64,000 nucleotides of DNA from Vallitalea maricola (GCF_036985595.1 NZ_BTPU01000005.1:75054-139053), one strand, 5' to 3'. Shown: positions 43,301 through 52,617, counted from the first letter of the stretch. Numbers and translations are program-made. The notes: generated from the letters alone by a model not told the origin.

Positions 43301-45385
43301 GCATTACTAAAATTAAATGATAATGAAATAGACACATTAGAAGAATTATACCAATGGGTTCAAGGAGGTATTGGCAGCACTTACGGTTCACATAACAACA
43401 TGAGTAATAACATGAACCATTTTGGATTAAGATTTGGCATGGCTACAGAAAAATGTTGTGATGAAGCTGTTAGTGAATCTGCAATGCCAATGAATGGTAA
43501 TTTTGATTCAGCTGATATTTATGTAAGATCCGTATTTAAAGATACTGCATTGTTCAGGACAATAAAATTGGATGAAAACGGTGAGGGAACATTCACATTT
43601 AGATTACCTGATAATGTAACTTCATGGCGTATGACATTTGCAGGTATTTCAAAAACATTGAAGGCTGGGTCTAATAAAGAAGAACTTATAGTATCATTAC
43701 CATATTTCATCAACACAAGTCTTAACAAGACATATTTAGTAGGGGATAAACCATATATAGGGGTTAGTGTATATGGAAAAGAATTAAAAGAAGGAGAAAA
43801 TGTTAAATATCAAGTAACAGCAGAAGGAACGGATTATGAAGTAACAGCTACTGGAAAAGCCTTTGAAAGAGTCAACATCCCTCTATGGGAAATGAAAGAA
43901 GAGGGAACTTATGATATAGTAGTAAAAGCAATTTCAGAATCAGGCTATACTGATGGTATCAAACAGACAATAAATGTAGTAAAGACATACCATGAGATGA
44001 AAGTAGCAGATTACTATGATTTAGTTAAGGGCATGAAAATCAAGACTAACGATAGAGGTATTACAAATTTAACAATGGTTGATAAAGGAAGAGGTAAATT
44101 CATACCTGAACTATATTCGTTAATGTACAGTAGTGGTAAGAGAATAGATCAAAAATATTTGTCTTACAAGGCAAGTAAAATGCTTACTGATACATTTGAT
44201 ATGAAAGATATTTTAAAAGATGAGGTTAAATTATCAGATTATCAAGTGAATGATGGTGGATTTGCAATACTTCCATATGCTGAAAGCGATATAGAAACAA
44301 CTGTTAAGTTATTACCTATAATAAAAGATGATATAAATACAGAAAAAGTTAAAAAGTATTTATACAACGAATTAGGAAACGATAAAAGCAGAAACAAGGC
44401 AGCAGCCCTTTATGGATTAGCAGTTTTAGAAGAGCCAGTATTATTAGATATTCAAAAACTAGAGAAAATATCTAATCTTAATCTAAAAGATTACCTATAT
44501 CTAGCAATTGCATATAGTGAACTTGGTGATAGCTATAAAGCAACTAACATATATGATAACAAGATAGCTAGGTATGAAGAAGAGTATAAAACAGTAAAAA
44601 GAATAAAATATGGAAAGTCAGAAGATAAATACTTAGAGTATACAGCTCTTATGATGATGCTGGCTTCTAAGTTGGATATGGATGACAAAGATTTATATTA
44701 TGAATATGTAACTACAACTTATTCAAAAGAAATACTAGTAAATAGTGAAAAATTAACTTATATAATAGGCGAGATAGACAAAGTAAATACCAAAGAACCA
44801 AAAATAACCTATACTTATCAAGGAAAAGCTTATGAAAAAGTAATTAAAGATGGCTGGCCTATAACCATTGATATACCTTCGGTTAATCTTAATCAGTTCA
44901 AGGTTAATAGTGTAGAGGGAGATGTGGCATTAATAGCAGTTTATAATAAAGCACTAATTAATAATAGTAAACAAGATGATAATTTAACAGTTAAGAGAGA
45001 ATATTATAATTATACTACAGGCAAGAAGACTAATACATTTAACCAATCTGATATTGTTAAAGTAGTCATAGATGTGGATATTGACAAAGATGCTATTGAT
45101 AAGTATTATACTGTTACTGATTTTGCACCATCAGGTCTTGTACCTATTGAATATTCAGGAAACTTTGGTCTTCGTCATGATGGATGGTACTATTATAAAG
45201 ATGTTGAAGGACAAAAAGTAACAATGCATATTAGTAAGAATTATGAATATGATAAGGAATTATACTATTATGCTAGAGTCATTACACCAGGAACTTATAA
45301 AGCTGATGGAACTATCGTTTCTGGTAATAAGGTAAAAGAAAGTATTAAAATTTCAGATACTGATGAGATAGTAATAATTAAGTAG
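40388..45385 (+). CDS. Alpha-2-macroglobulin-like secreted/surface protein
   Basis: This 1665-residue protein has an N-terminal signal (MKKKVVSLVLMAVLFITLF...VNAEE). Early Ig-like domains (about 30-220, SVNVPTNTGIEFYF) are followed by macroglobulin domains: the MG signature TDRGMYKPDDTVEFWGFLQ near 475, and a later ALFRTIKLDENGEGTFTFRL...NVTSWRMTFAG near 1060. I see no GCxEQ thioester motif in the helical thioester-domain region (after 1220), so covalent trapping is unlikely. Bacterial relatives are thought to shield against proteases. Followed by a strong terminator. Confidence 0.82.
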   Translation: MKKKVVSLVLMAVLFITLFNGSSIYKGIDVNAEEFRNGFALIPQKFDSTGINTKTTFLLKADDDKSLTLDEIKQGLKIDGDIEFSAKKSEEGFIITLAKELEKNSLYTFSFKDITWTFQTMSDFSLLGVLPRNESVNVPTNTGIEFYFSHDNADAKDFFEISPKVNGKFETHGNVVVFAPKGGLEPKTLYTVTIKKGLKLNESEQVLKEDYVFSFETAPKKNDEYKKPDGYFNFMNIINEFSTSEKPIIPMDYYVYNEKLAKTPISVDVYSYKSMDDFAAAISKYNKIPRWSYFGHEDEKIETKGLSKVMDFEQPIDIEDYNQKFINLPDKLPNGYYIIDCRWEDITFQTFVQVTDLSFYYMSSGERDIILYRAANTTGNSNNPSTDSKNIIWLNDLKTGKPVKNGVVTLYEGKETYKSNEKGIVEINRKNNDKTENTIYKIEAGNKSAVLVDFAMYGGDSASKYYWKYFQTDRGMYKPDDTVEFWGFLQNRYDDERIEDITVEISQGGWFYWDYLPFSEEMPYEKTTIETDNGFYNGKIKLPNLEEGSYQISVKHKDQVISTSYIDVKNYVKPAYKIELSKDKEAIFLNEAVNFDINTLFFEGTPVSNLDVNYNINGLERKNGTMTSDKKGNVSVSYTPKYVEGTQGISNIRINAYAQLPESGEIYGNEEVRVFINDINVDINSQIEGKEGTLAVQVNKYDLTRLNNDTAKDYNDYLGEAKEDQKITGTVYKNEWKKKEIGEYYDFINKVVRKQYEYYKETTKVKDVVLVTDKDGKAKIKVTLPDVRDCYYTAELNTVDSYGRKMKFSQYFGNYRMPNPPSSSENMEDHYMLKGDKDSYDVDEEMNIKFVNNDKLLEKGSFLYVTAQNGIKDYEVNNSPEYNKIFDESSIPNVEIRGIYFNGKTYVEAESFSPRLDFEKNRIIFTAETDKDNYKPGDLCKVSLKAMVYSKEENKNIPAKDVYVNASLIDEALLKLNDNEIDTLEELYQWVQGGIGSTYGSHNNMSNNMNHFGLRFGMATEKCCDEAVSESAMPMNGNFDSADIYVRSVFKDTALFRTIKLDENGEGTFTFRLPDNVTSWRMTFAGISKTLKAGSNKEELIVSLPYFINTSLNKTYLVGDKPYIGVSVYGKELKEGENVKYQVTAEGTDYEVTATGKAFERVNIPLWEMKEEGTYDIVVKAISESGYTDGIKQTINVVKTYHEMKVADYYDLVKGMKIKTNDRGITNLTMVDKGRGKFIPELYSLMYSSGKRIDQKYLSYKASKMLTDTFDMKDILKDEVKLSDYQVNDGGFAILPYAESDIETTVKLLPIIKDDINTEKVKKYLYNELGNDKSRNKAAALYGLAVLEEPVLLDIQKLEKISNLNLKDYLYLAIAYSELGDSYKATNIYDNKIARYEEEYKTVKRIKYGKSEDKYLEYTALMMMLASKLDMDDKDLYYEYVTTTYSKEILVNSEKLTYIIGEIDKVNTKEPKITYTYQGKAYEKVIKDGWPITIDIPSVNLNQFKVNSVEGDVALIAVYNKALINNSKQDDNLTVKREYYNYTTGKKTNTFNQSDIVKVVIDVDIDKDAIDKYYTVTDFAPSGLVPIEYSGNFGLRHDGWYYYKDVEGQKVTMHISKNYEYDKELYYYARVITPGTYKADGTIVSGNKVKESIKISDTDEIVIIK

Positions 45386-45399
45386 GTTATATTCTAGGG

Positions 45400-45425
45400 C
45401 AACCACCGTAAGGTGGTTGTTTTTA
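45400..45425 (+). terminator. Intrinsic terminator after the macroglobulin-like gene
   Basis: CAACCACC (45400-45407) and GGTGGTTG (45412-45419) with a GTAA loop, then TTTTT. Strong. Confidence 0.92.
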
Positions 45426-45520
45426 TGTATTGACGAATGGTATATATTGTTGTATTGTTATAGTTGCAAATAATGATTAATATTAGATTGTTATTAATTT
45501 CTTGGAAGGGAAGGGAGCAA

Positions 45521-46309
45521 ATGAAAGTAGCAATTATTGGTGCAGGAAATGGCGGTACTAAATTACTTAAGTTATTTAAGGATATGGACAATGTAATTAT
45601 TGGACTAGTAGTTGATAAGAATTATGATGCACCAGGAATAATATTAGCGAAAAAATGTGGCATTAAATATACTGATGATATGAGTAATATTGACAATAAT
45701 ATTGATGTTATAATAGAAGCAACTGGAATTAAAAAGATTGCTGATGAGGTAAAAGACAAATTCCCGCAAAAACAGATTGTTGATTCTCAGATGGCAGAAT
45801 TGATGATGAGAATAGTTGATAAACAAGTATCTATAAGTGACCAGCTAAATAACCAGTTAGATATAATTAATAATACAACAGAAGTATTGAAAAAAGAAAT
45901 GGACAAAGTTTCTATCACAACAAAACTTCTTAATGATGTGAGCCATAATTTGATTCATTCTTCAAATGAATCAAAACAGTACATAACACAAACAGATGAA
46001 ATAATCAATTCGGTTAATCATATAACACAGCAAATCAAGATATTAGGATTGAATGCCAATATAGAAGCTGCAAGAGCAGGTGAACATGGTAGAGGTTTTT
46101 CCGTTGTAGCTAATGAAGTACAAAAGTTATCTGATAATACTAAAATGTTTGCTGATGAGATTTCAGGATTATTAAAGTCTTTATCTACTGAAAATGAAAA
46201 TATCAATAACCAAATTGAAAAACTAGGCAGTCTCACAGAAGAACAAGATGATATGGCATCTAATGTCAATGGTGTAATAGAAAAATTAGTTTCAAAAGTA
46301 GCTAAATAG
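45521..46309 (+). CDS. Soluble chemoreceptor-like fusion: Rossmann domain plus MCP signalling domain
   Basis: Residues 1-110 of this 262-residue protein are an NAD(P)-binding Rossmann domain (MKVAIIGAGNGGTKLL; VDVIIEATG-type segment). The rest is a methyl-accepting signalling coiled coil with the hallmark hairpin tip (LGLNANIEAARAGEHGRGFS, VVANEVQKLS). No membrane segment is present, so it is a cytosolic sensor that may report dinucleotide or metabolite state to CheA. ATG 45521 after GGGAGC is preferred to an upstream start. Confidence 0.85.
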   Translation: MKVAIIGAGNGGTKLLKLFKDMDNVIIGLVVDKNYDAPGIILAKKCGIKYTDDMSNIDNNIDVIIEATGIKKIADEVKDKFPQKQIVDSQMAELMMRIVDKQVSISDQLNNQLDIINNTTEVLKKEMDKVSITTKLLNDVSHNLIHSSNESKQYITQTDEIINSVNHITQQIKILGLNANIEAARAGEHGRGFSVVANEVQKLSDNTKMFADEISGLLKSLSTENENINNQIEKLGSLTEEQDDMASNVNGVIEKLVSKVAK

Positions 46310-46320
46310 ATTAAATTTAA

Positions 46321-46410
46321 CTCTCCTATTATAAGTTCCTACAAAAAAGGGAATTATCTATATGATGGTGAAACCAATGAGTGGTTAACCAAAATGTAGA
46401 AATAGGAGAG
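46321..46410 (+). promoter_or_regulatory. Structured 5' leader sequestering the activase ribosome site
   Basis: CTCTCCTATT (46321-46330) is fully complementary to AATAGGAGAG (46401-46410), which includes the AGGAGAG ribosome site of the next gene. CTACA (46339-46343) and TGTAG (46395-46399) extend this helix. Inside are GGTGAAACC and GGTTAACC mini-hairpins. This has the shape of a translational riboswitch; no known class was recognised. Confidence 0.5.
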
Positions 46411-46417
46411 ATTTATT

Positions 46418-49400
46418 TTGAAAAAAAATTTACATGTTGGTTTTGATATAGGTTCTACAACAATTAAGATTGTAGTACTTAATCAACATAAAAAAATAAT
46501 ATTCAGTAAATATAAAAGACACTATTCTGATATAAAAGAAAGTGTCAAAGAGCTGATTAAAGAGGTATATGATAAATACACTGACAGTAATATAACAATA
46601 AATGTCAGCGGTTCGGCTGGACTTGGGATATCTGAAAAACTAGATATACCTTTCATTCAAGAAGTAATATCTTGCAGTCTAGCTATAGAAAATCTTGCAC
46701 CTAAAACAGATGTAGCTATTGAACTTGGTGGAGAAGATGCTAAGATAATTTATTTTACTAATGGAGTTGAACAAAGGATGAATGGTACTTGTGCTGGAGG
46801 TACAGGTGCATTCATAGATCAAATGGCTTCATTACTAAAAACAGATCCAATAGGACTTAATGAATTGGCAAAGAATTACAATAATATTTATCCTATTGCG
46901 GCAAGATGCGGTGTATTTGCAAAAAGCGATATACAGCCATTACTTAATGAAGGGGCAGCAAAAGAGGATATAGCTGTATCCATCTTTCAAAGTATTGTTA
47001 CACAAACAATCAGCAATCTGGCATGTGGAAGACCTATAAAAGGTAATGTGGCTTTTCTAGGAGGTCCACTGTATTTTTTATCTGAACTAAGAAAAAGATT
47101 CATTAAAACCCTAAAATTGAAGGAAGACCAAGTCATATTCCCTGATGATTCCCATTATTTTATTGCTATAGGGGCTGCAATCAACTCAATAAAAGATAAT
47201 TCTATAACAACAAAGGAATTATACGATAGACTAGAAGAGTTAGATAAAAGCACAGATTATGGGGTTAAAAGATTAAGAGCGTTATTTAGGGATACTGATG
47301 ATCTAGATAAATTCAGAAGAAGACATACAAGAGACAGTGTACCTAGAAAAGATTTATCTAATTACAGAGAAAAATGCTATCTAGGAATAGATGCTGGGTC
47401 AACTACTACAAAAATAATTTTGATGGGAGACAATTATGAGATACTTTATAGCTATTATAACAGTAATGAAGGACGGCCATTAAAAATTGTAATAGATGTT
47501 CTAGCAGATATTTATAATAAACTGCCAGATGGTGCTAAGATTGTTAAAACAGCTGTTACAGGATATGGAGAAGGATTAATAAAAAGTGCATTAAAGATAG
47601 ATATAGGAGAAATTGAGACAGTTGCACATTACAAGGCGGCAGAACGATTTTTGCCAGGAGTTGAATTCATATTAGATATTGGCGGACAAGATATGAAATG
47701 CTTGAAGGTGAAAAATGGTGTAATAGAGAATATCATGCTTAATGAAGCATGTAGTTCAGGTTGCGGTTCTTTTCTTGAAACATTCGCCAAATCTCTCAAT
47801 CTAACAATAGAAGAATTCAGCCAAAAAGCTCTTTTCGCAGAAGAGCCAGTTGACCTAGGTTCAAGATGTACAGTTTTCATGAATTCCAGAGTAAAACAAG
47901 CCCAAAAAGAAGGCGCCACAATAGGTGATATATCAGCAGGATTATCCTATTCATTGATTAATAATGCTTTACAAAAAGTTATCAAGATAAAGAATCCAGA
48001 GGAAATGGGAGAGAAGATAATAGTTCAAGGCGGTACTTTTTACAATGATGCAGTTCTTAGGAGTTTTGAATTAATATCATGCAGACAGGTAGTAAGACCA
48101 GAAATATCGGGAATGATGGGAGCGTATGGATGCGCATTAATTGCAAAAGAGAGATATATCAAGGGGGAATTAACAAGTCTATTGACAAAAGATAAACTGA
48201 ATAATTTCAACAGAAAGATACATCATCGTAGATGTGGTTTATGTGCTAATAATTGCTTGCTTACAATAAATGAATTTCAAGATGGAAGAAGTTTTGTAAG
48301 TGGCAATCGTTGTGAAAGAGGAAGTGGTGCTAGGCATATTGAACAAAACCTGCCAAATCTATATCAATACAAATTACAACGATTGTTCAGTTATAAGCCT
48401 CTAAGTAAGGAAAAAGCAAAAGCAGTAATAGGAATTCCTAGAGTCATGAATATATACCAAAATTATCCACTTTGGTTTACATTCCTTACAGAATTAGGTT
48501 TCAGAGTGCTAATTTCTCCAAGGAGTAATAAGAAAATTTATGAAAAAGGAATGGACACAATACCATCTGAATCAGCTTGTTATCCAGCAAAGATTACTCA
48601 TGGACATATTATGAGTCTAGTAGAAAAACAAGTGGATATGATATTCTATCCATGTATATTCTATGAGAAAAAAGAATTTGCATCAAGTGATAATCATCTA
48701 AACTGTGCACTTGTAATCTCTTATCCAGAGGTTATAAAAAACAATATGAAAATACTTGAAGAGAAAAATATCAAATTCCTAGATCCATTTTTGACTTTGG
48801 ATAATAAGAATGCTCTGGCTAAGGTACTACATGAGACTTTTAAAGATTATGGCGTGGATAAGAAACAAGTAGATAGAGCATTAAAAATTGCTTGGGATGA
48901 AAATGAAGCCTTCAAAGAGGATATAAGGAAAAAGGGAGAAGAGACCTTAGAATATCTAAAAGAAACAGGTAAGAAAGGGATAGTTCTATGTGGAAGACCA
49001 TATCATATAGACCCTGAAATAAATCATGGAATACCAGAATTAATAAATAATCTAGGTATGGTAGTGCTAACAGAAGATTCAGTTGCTCATTTAGGTAAAA
49101 TAAATAATCCATTAAGAGTGGTCGACCAATGGACATACCACTCAAGGACCTATAGAGCTGCCAGTTTTGTAACAACAACAGATTATCTTGAAATAGTTCA
49201 GCTTAACTCATTTGGCTGCGGATTGGATGCCATAGCAACAGATATGGTAGCTGAGATATTAGAAAATAATAATAAGCTGTACACATTGATAAAAATAGAT
49301 GAAGTCAATAATCTAGGAGCTGCAAGAATAAGACTCAGATCATTGAAAGCGGCAATGGATGAAAGACAAAAAAATAGGATTACACCTATGCATGTAAAGG

Positions 49401-50671
49401 ATTTTTATAAAAAGAGGATATTTACACAAGAAATGAAAAAAACTCATACTATTCTTGCTCCACAGTTATCTCCTATACACTTTGAATTACTGGAGAAAGC
49501 TATAAACAGTTGTGGTTACAATCTTAAAATACTTCCACATGTCAATGAAAAAGTATTGAAAGAGGGGCTTAAATACGTTAATAATGATACATGCTATCCT
49601 TCTATTTTAATAGTGGGGCAGATACTATGTGCATTAAAGAATGGTAACTATGATAGAAACAATACTTCAGTTATAATATCTCAGACTGGAGGAGTTTGCA
49701 GAGCTACTAATTATATAGCCATCATTAGAAAAGCATTACAAGACGCTGGATTTTCTGATATTCCTGTTTTATCATTGAATGCAGTGGGATATGAAAAAAA
49801 TCCAGGATTCAAATTGAATTTAACTATGATAAATAAGATGATTATGTCAATATTGTACGGAGACCTGTTCATGCAATTAATATATAGGACAAGACCTTAT
49901 GAAAAGATAAAAGGTTCAACAAAAAGGTTGCATGACAAATGGAAAAAAATATGTATAGATAACATAACTAATAATAGTAAGCTTAGACCAGATATAATAA
50001 GGGGTATAGTAAATGATTTTGACAAAATACCTCTATATGATGTTAGAAAACCAAAAGTAGGCTTGACAGGAGAAATATTTGTTAAATTCAATCCATTCTC
50101 CAATAATCAAATAGTAAAAATGATTGAAAAAGAGGGCGGAGAAGCAGTTGTACCTGATTTAATTGATTTCTTCTTATATAGTGTATATAATGCTAAGTTT
50201 AAAAGCAGGTATCTAGGTAAAAGTAAAGTAAAAGCTTTGGCTTGTGATATTGCTATTAAATATGTGGAAGCATTTAGAAGACATCAAAGAGAAGCACTTA
50301 AAAATAGTAATAGATTCCAGAATTCAAGGACTATTGGACAACTAGCCAGAGGAGCACAAAATATTCTTTCTCTAGGTAATCATGCTGGTGAAGGTTGGTT
50401 CTTGACAGCTGAGATGGTTGAATTACTAGATAGTGGTGTGAAAAATATCATATGTATGCAGCCTTTTGCTTGTCTGCCTAACCATGTAACAGGAAAAGGA
50501 ATGTTAAGAGCTCTAAAAGAAAAATACCCAGAAGCTAACCTATTAACAGTAGATTATGATCCAGGAGCTAGTGAAGTGAATCAACTTAATAGAATAAAAT
50601 TAATGTTTGCAGTAGCATTCAAAGATCTGGAGAATACTGAGAAATTAGTAGAGAAGAAAAAAATAAAATAG
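46418..50671 (+). CDS. Acyl-CoA dehydratase activase-related giant protein
   Basis: This 1417-residue protein has two tandem BadF/BcrA/HgdC-type ATPase domains (about 5-265, VGFDIGSTTIKIV; about 320-575, LGIDAGSTTTKIIL), with Fe-S ligand cysteines in GTCAGGTGAF and EACSSGCGSF. A cysteine cluster follows (CGLCANNC...C, about 607-635), then DUF2229 and a C-terminal HgdB-like region. Small HgdC activates 2-hydroxyacyl-CoA dehydratases by ATP-driven electron transfer; the role of the large fused form is not settled. Start is TTG, and its ribosome site is buried in the leader helix. Confidence 0.85.
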   Translation: MKKNLHVGFDIGSTTIKIVVLNQHKKIIFSKYKRHYSDIKESVKELIKEVYDKYTDSNITINVSGSAGLGISEKLDIPFIQEVISCSLAIENLAPKTDVAIELGGEDAKIIYFTNGVEQRMNGTCAGGTGAFIDQMASLLKTDPIGLNELAKNYNNIYPIAARCGVFAKSDIQPLLNEGAAKEDIAVSIFQSIVTQTISNLACGRPIKGNVAFLGGPLYFLSELRKRFIKTLKLKEDQVIFPDDSHYFIAIGAAINSIKDNSITTKELYDRLEELDKSTDYGVKRLRALFRDTDDLDKFRRRHTRDSVPRKDLSNYREKCYLGIDAGSTTTKIILMGDNYEILYSYYNSNEGRPLKIVIDVLADIYNKLPDGAKIVKTAVTGYGEGLIKSALKIDIGEIETVAHYKAAERFLPGVEFILDIGGQDMKCLKVKNGVIENIMLNEACSSGCGSFLETFAKSLNLTIEEFSQKALFAEEPVDLGSRCTVFMNSRVKQAQKEGATIGDISAGLSYSLINNALQKVIKIKNPEEMGEKIIVQGGTFYNDAVLRSFELISCRQVVRPEISGMMGAYGCALIAKERYIKGELTSLLTKDKLNNFNRKIHHRRCGLCANNCLLTINEFQDGRSFVSGNRCERGSGARHIEQNLPNLYQYKLQRLFSYKPLSKEKAKAVIGIPRVMNIYQNYPLWFTFLTELGFRVLISPRSNKKIYEKGMDTIPSESACYPAKITHGHIMSLVEKQVDMIFYPCIFYEKKEFASSDNHLNCALVISYPEVIKNNMKILEEKNIKFLDPFLTLDNKNALAKVLHETFKDYGVDKKQVDRALKIAWDENEAFKEDIRKKGEETLEYLKETGKKGIVLCGRPYHIDPEINHGIPELINNLGMVVLTEDSVAHLGKINNPLRVVDQWTYHSRTYRAASFVTTTDYLEIVQLNSFGCGLDAIATDMVAEILENNNKLYTLIKIDEVNNLGAARIRLRSLKAAMDERQKNRITPMHVKDFYKKRIFTQEMKKTHTILAPQLSPIHFELLEKAINSCGYNLKILPHVNEKVLKEGLKYVNNDTCYPSILIVGQILCALKNGNYDRNNTSVIISQTGGVCRATNYIAIIRKALQDAGFSDIPVLSLNAVGYEKNPGFKLNLTMINKMIMSILYGDLFMQLIYRTRPYEKIKGSTKRLHDKWKKICIDNITNNSKLRPDIIRGIVNDFDKIPLYDVRKPKVGLTGEIFVKFNPFSNNQIVKMIEKEGGEAVVPDLIDFFLYSVYNAKFKSRYLGKSKVKALACDIAIKYVEAFRRHQREALKNSNRFQNSRTIGQLARGAQNILSLGNHAGEGWFLTAEMVELLDSGVKNIICMQPFACLPNHVTGKGMLRALKEKYPEANLLTVDYDPGASEVNQLNRIKLMFAVAFKDLENTEKLVEKKKIK

Positions 50672-50679
50672 AATAAAAA

Positions 50680-50722
50680 GGGGCTGTAGGATAATATACC
50701 AAAAATGTATTATCCCACAGCA
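50680..50722. repeat. Intergenic palindrome, copy 1 (bidirectional terminator)
   Basis: GCTGTAGGATAATA (50683-50696) pairs with TATTATCCCACAGC (50708-50721, one G-U). It lies between two convergent genes. A related palindrome with the same GGGGYTGTRGGATAATA core is at 60772-60827, also between convergent genes. Confidence 0.7.
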
Positions 50723-50756
50723 CTTTATTTATTGATATCCTACACTATATATTACT

Positions 50757-52274
50757 TTATTCGCTAACATTTATTGGGTTCTTTAGTTTTCGAGCAATAT
50801 AAATGAAAATAACAAATTCCACTATTATTACACCATAACATATTAATAGATTTTTAGTTAATCCATATACTATAAAAGCTACAAAGGATATAAGACCAGC
50901 TATTAACGCATACGGTAATTGGGATGTAAAGTGAGCATCCAGTTTTGCTTGAGCTCCTGTAGCTGAGAGTACGGTGGTATCACTTATTGGTGAGCAGTGA
51001 TCTCCAAGGATAGCACCACTTAATACGGCAGCCATAGCTGGTAACATCATCGAAGGGTCAGTTGCGGCTAATATCTTACCAACAATTGGTAACAATAAAC
51101 CAAAAGTTCCCCAGCTGGTTCCAGTCATAAAAGCAATAAAACTTCCTATTATAAACATTATAGGTATCAATAGACTAGGATTCATTTGAGAGGTTTCAAT
51201 CCAATCAGCCAAATATTGACCAGTGTTAAGTTTATCTATAACTTCAACTAGTGTCCAAGCAGTAATTAATATTATTGATGCAGGTAGCATAGAACTGATA
51301 CCTGCCTTAGCAGCACGGAAAAGATGCTTTACTGAAACTTCCCCAGTGGATATAGCAAATATAGTTGCTATGATTGTAGTGATTACAGAACCACGGAAGA
51401 GTGGAAGAGTAATATCTACAGATAACATTTGACTAATGTCCCATTTGGCTTCATATAACATACCACCTAAGATTAAGATGATTAGTGATAGGATGGTGAT
51501 GATTAATGCCCACTTAGAACCTTTGTTAGTAACTGCTTGTACATGAGAAATATCTTCAGCTGATTTGGAACAGCTGATATCATTTCCTTCTTCAGCTTTT
51601 TTTTCATAAGTTTTCATTTTACCAATGTTAATATTGAATTTTATAACTATAAATACCATTATAAGAGCTACAATAGCGTAAAACTGCATAGGAATCATTC
51701 GCCAATAAGCACCAGTTCCAGTGGTTGCAGTATAACCTACTTTTTTGAAAACACCTGTTAATGTACCGATTATGTAAGCTCCCCATGTAGATATTGGTAA
51801 TAAGATAACTACTGGAGCACTAGTTGAATCAATGATATATGAGAGTTTGGCACGACTGATACTATAACGGTCTGTGATAGGTTTTGAGATTTCACCTATA
51901 ACTAAAGCATTGAAGTAATCATCAATAAAGATAACAATTCCTAGAATCCATGCAACAATTTGTGCTGCTTTCTTATTCTTGATCTTTGAAACTGCAAAAT
52001 CAGCAAATGCTTTTGTGGAATTAGTAATTGTTAATAGAGTTGTGATAATTCCTAGTAACAATAAAAAACCTACTATTGGCATGTGCCAAGAAAAATCTGT
52101 TATTATTTCCCAAACTGTTGTACCTATGTAAGATACTGTATCTAACACATTGAAGCCATGTGCAATTAAAGAACCTATGATAATTCCAACAGATAGTGAC
52201 ATGATAACTTTTTTGGTTATGATAACTAATACAATCATTATGATTGCTGGTACTAAACTTAATAAAAGTTCCAT
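50757..52274 (-). CDS. NhaC-family transporter, probably lysine transporter
   Basis: This 505-residue membrane protein has about 12 hydrophobic segments, with family motifs DDYFNALVIGEISKPITDRY and SWGTFGLLLPI...GDHCSPISDTTVLSATGA. NhaC-type proteins are Na+/H+ antiporters, but members preceded by lysine riboswitches are taken to import lysine. The riboswitch just upstream is the main reason for that call. Confidence 0.85.
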   Translation of the reverse strand: MELLLSLVPAIIMIVLVIITKKVIMSLSVGIIIGSLIAHGFNVLDTVSYIGTTVWEIITDFSWHMPIVGFLLLLGIITTLLTITNSTKAFADFAVSKIKNKKAAQIVAWILGIVIFIDDYFNALVIGEISKPITDRYSISRAKLSYIIDSTSAPVVILLPISTWGAYIIGTLTGVFKKVGYTATTGTGAYWRMIPMQFYAIVALIMVFIVIKFNINIGKMKTYEKKAEEGNDISCSKSAEDISHVQAVTNKGSKWALIITILSLIILILGGMLYEAKWDISQMLSVDITLPLFRGSVITTIIATIFAISTGEVSVKHLFRAAKAGISSMLPASIILITAWTLVEVIDKLNTGQYLADWIETSQMNPSLLIPIMFIIGSFIAFMTGTSWGTFGLLLPIVGKILAATDPSMMLPAMAAVLSGAILGDHCSPISDTTVLSATGAQAKLDAHFTSQLPYALIAGLISFVAFIVYGLTKNLLICYGVIIVEFVIFIYIARKLKNPINVSE

Positions 52275-52332
52275 AATTTCCTCCTCCTATTTCCTTTTTC
52301 TGATGAATAAATTAGCTAAGTTTTATAACATT

Positions 52333-52361
52333 AAAAAAAAGACAATAGTTACACTATTGTC
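52333..52361 (-). terminator. Riboswitch expression-platform terminator
   Basis: On the minus strand GACAATAGT/ACTATTGTC (52341-52349 and 52353-52361) forms a 9-bp stem followed by T8. It sits between the lysine aptamer and the transporter start, so lysine binding would stop transcription here. Confidence 0.85.
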
Positions 52362-52379
52362 TGAAAGTATCTTATTCAA

Positions 52380-52545
52380 ATAATAGCGCCTTCACTACGA
52401 TAGGTAGTGAGAGTGATAAGTCTATTAAACTTAACTCCAACATTATTTCTTGGCGGAAAATAATGCTTCGGCAGATCATCCTTTCATCATACTTTATTCG
52501 CTTGCCAAGCTAGGTTATGATTACTAATAATCTCTGCGCCTCTAT
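52380..52545 (-). ncRNA. Lysine riboswitch (L box) aptamer
   Basis: Read on the minus strand the segment has the L-box landmarks in order: GAGGCGCAGAG with a following AGTA, GAAAGGATGATCTGCCGAAG, then TTGGAGTTAAG, an arm with CTTATCACTCTCACTACC, and the closing GAAGGCGCTATT that pairs with the 5' end to form P1. These match the conserved core of lysine riboswitches. It precedes a terminator and an NhaC-type transporter. Expected effect: lysine represses. Confidence 0.9.
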
Positions 52546-52571
52546 TATGCTTATTCTATTGTCAGTATTGA

Positions 52572-52601
52572 ATTATACAGGAGGATAATGTATAATGTCA
52601 A
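52572..52601 (-). promoter_or_regulatory. Promoter of the lysine riboswitch transcript
   Basis: Minus-strand TTGACA (52601-52596), 18-base spacer, TATAAT (52577-52572), about 30 bases ahead of the aptamer. Confidence 0.8.
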
Positions 52602-52617
52602 GTTAAATTTATTATTA

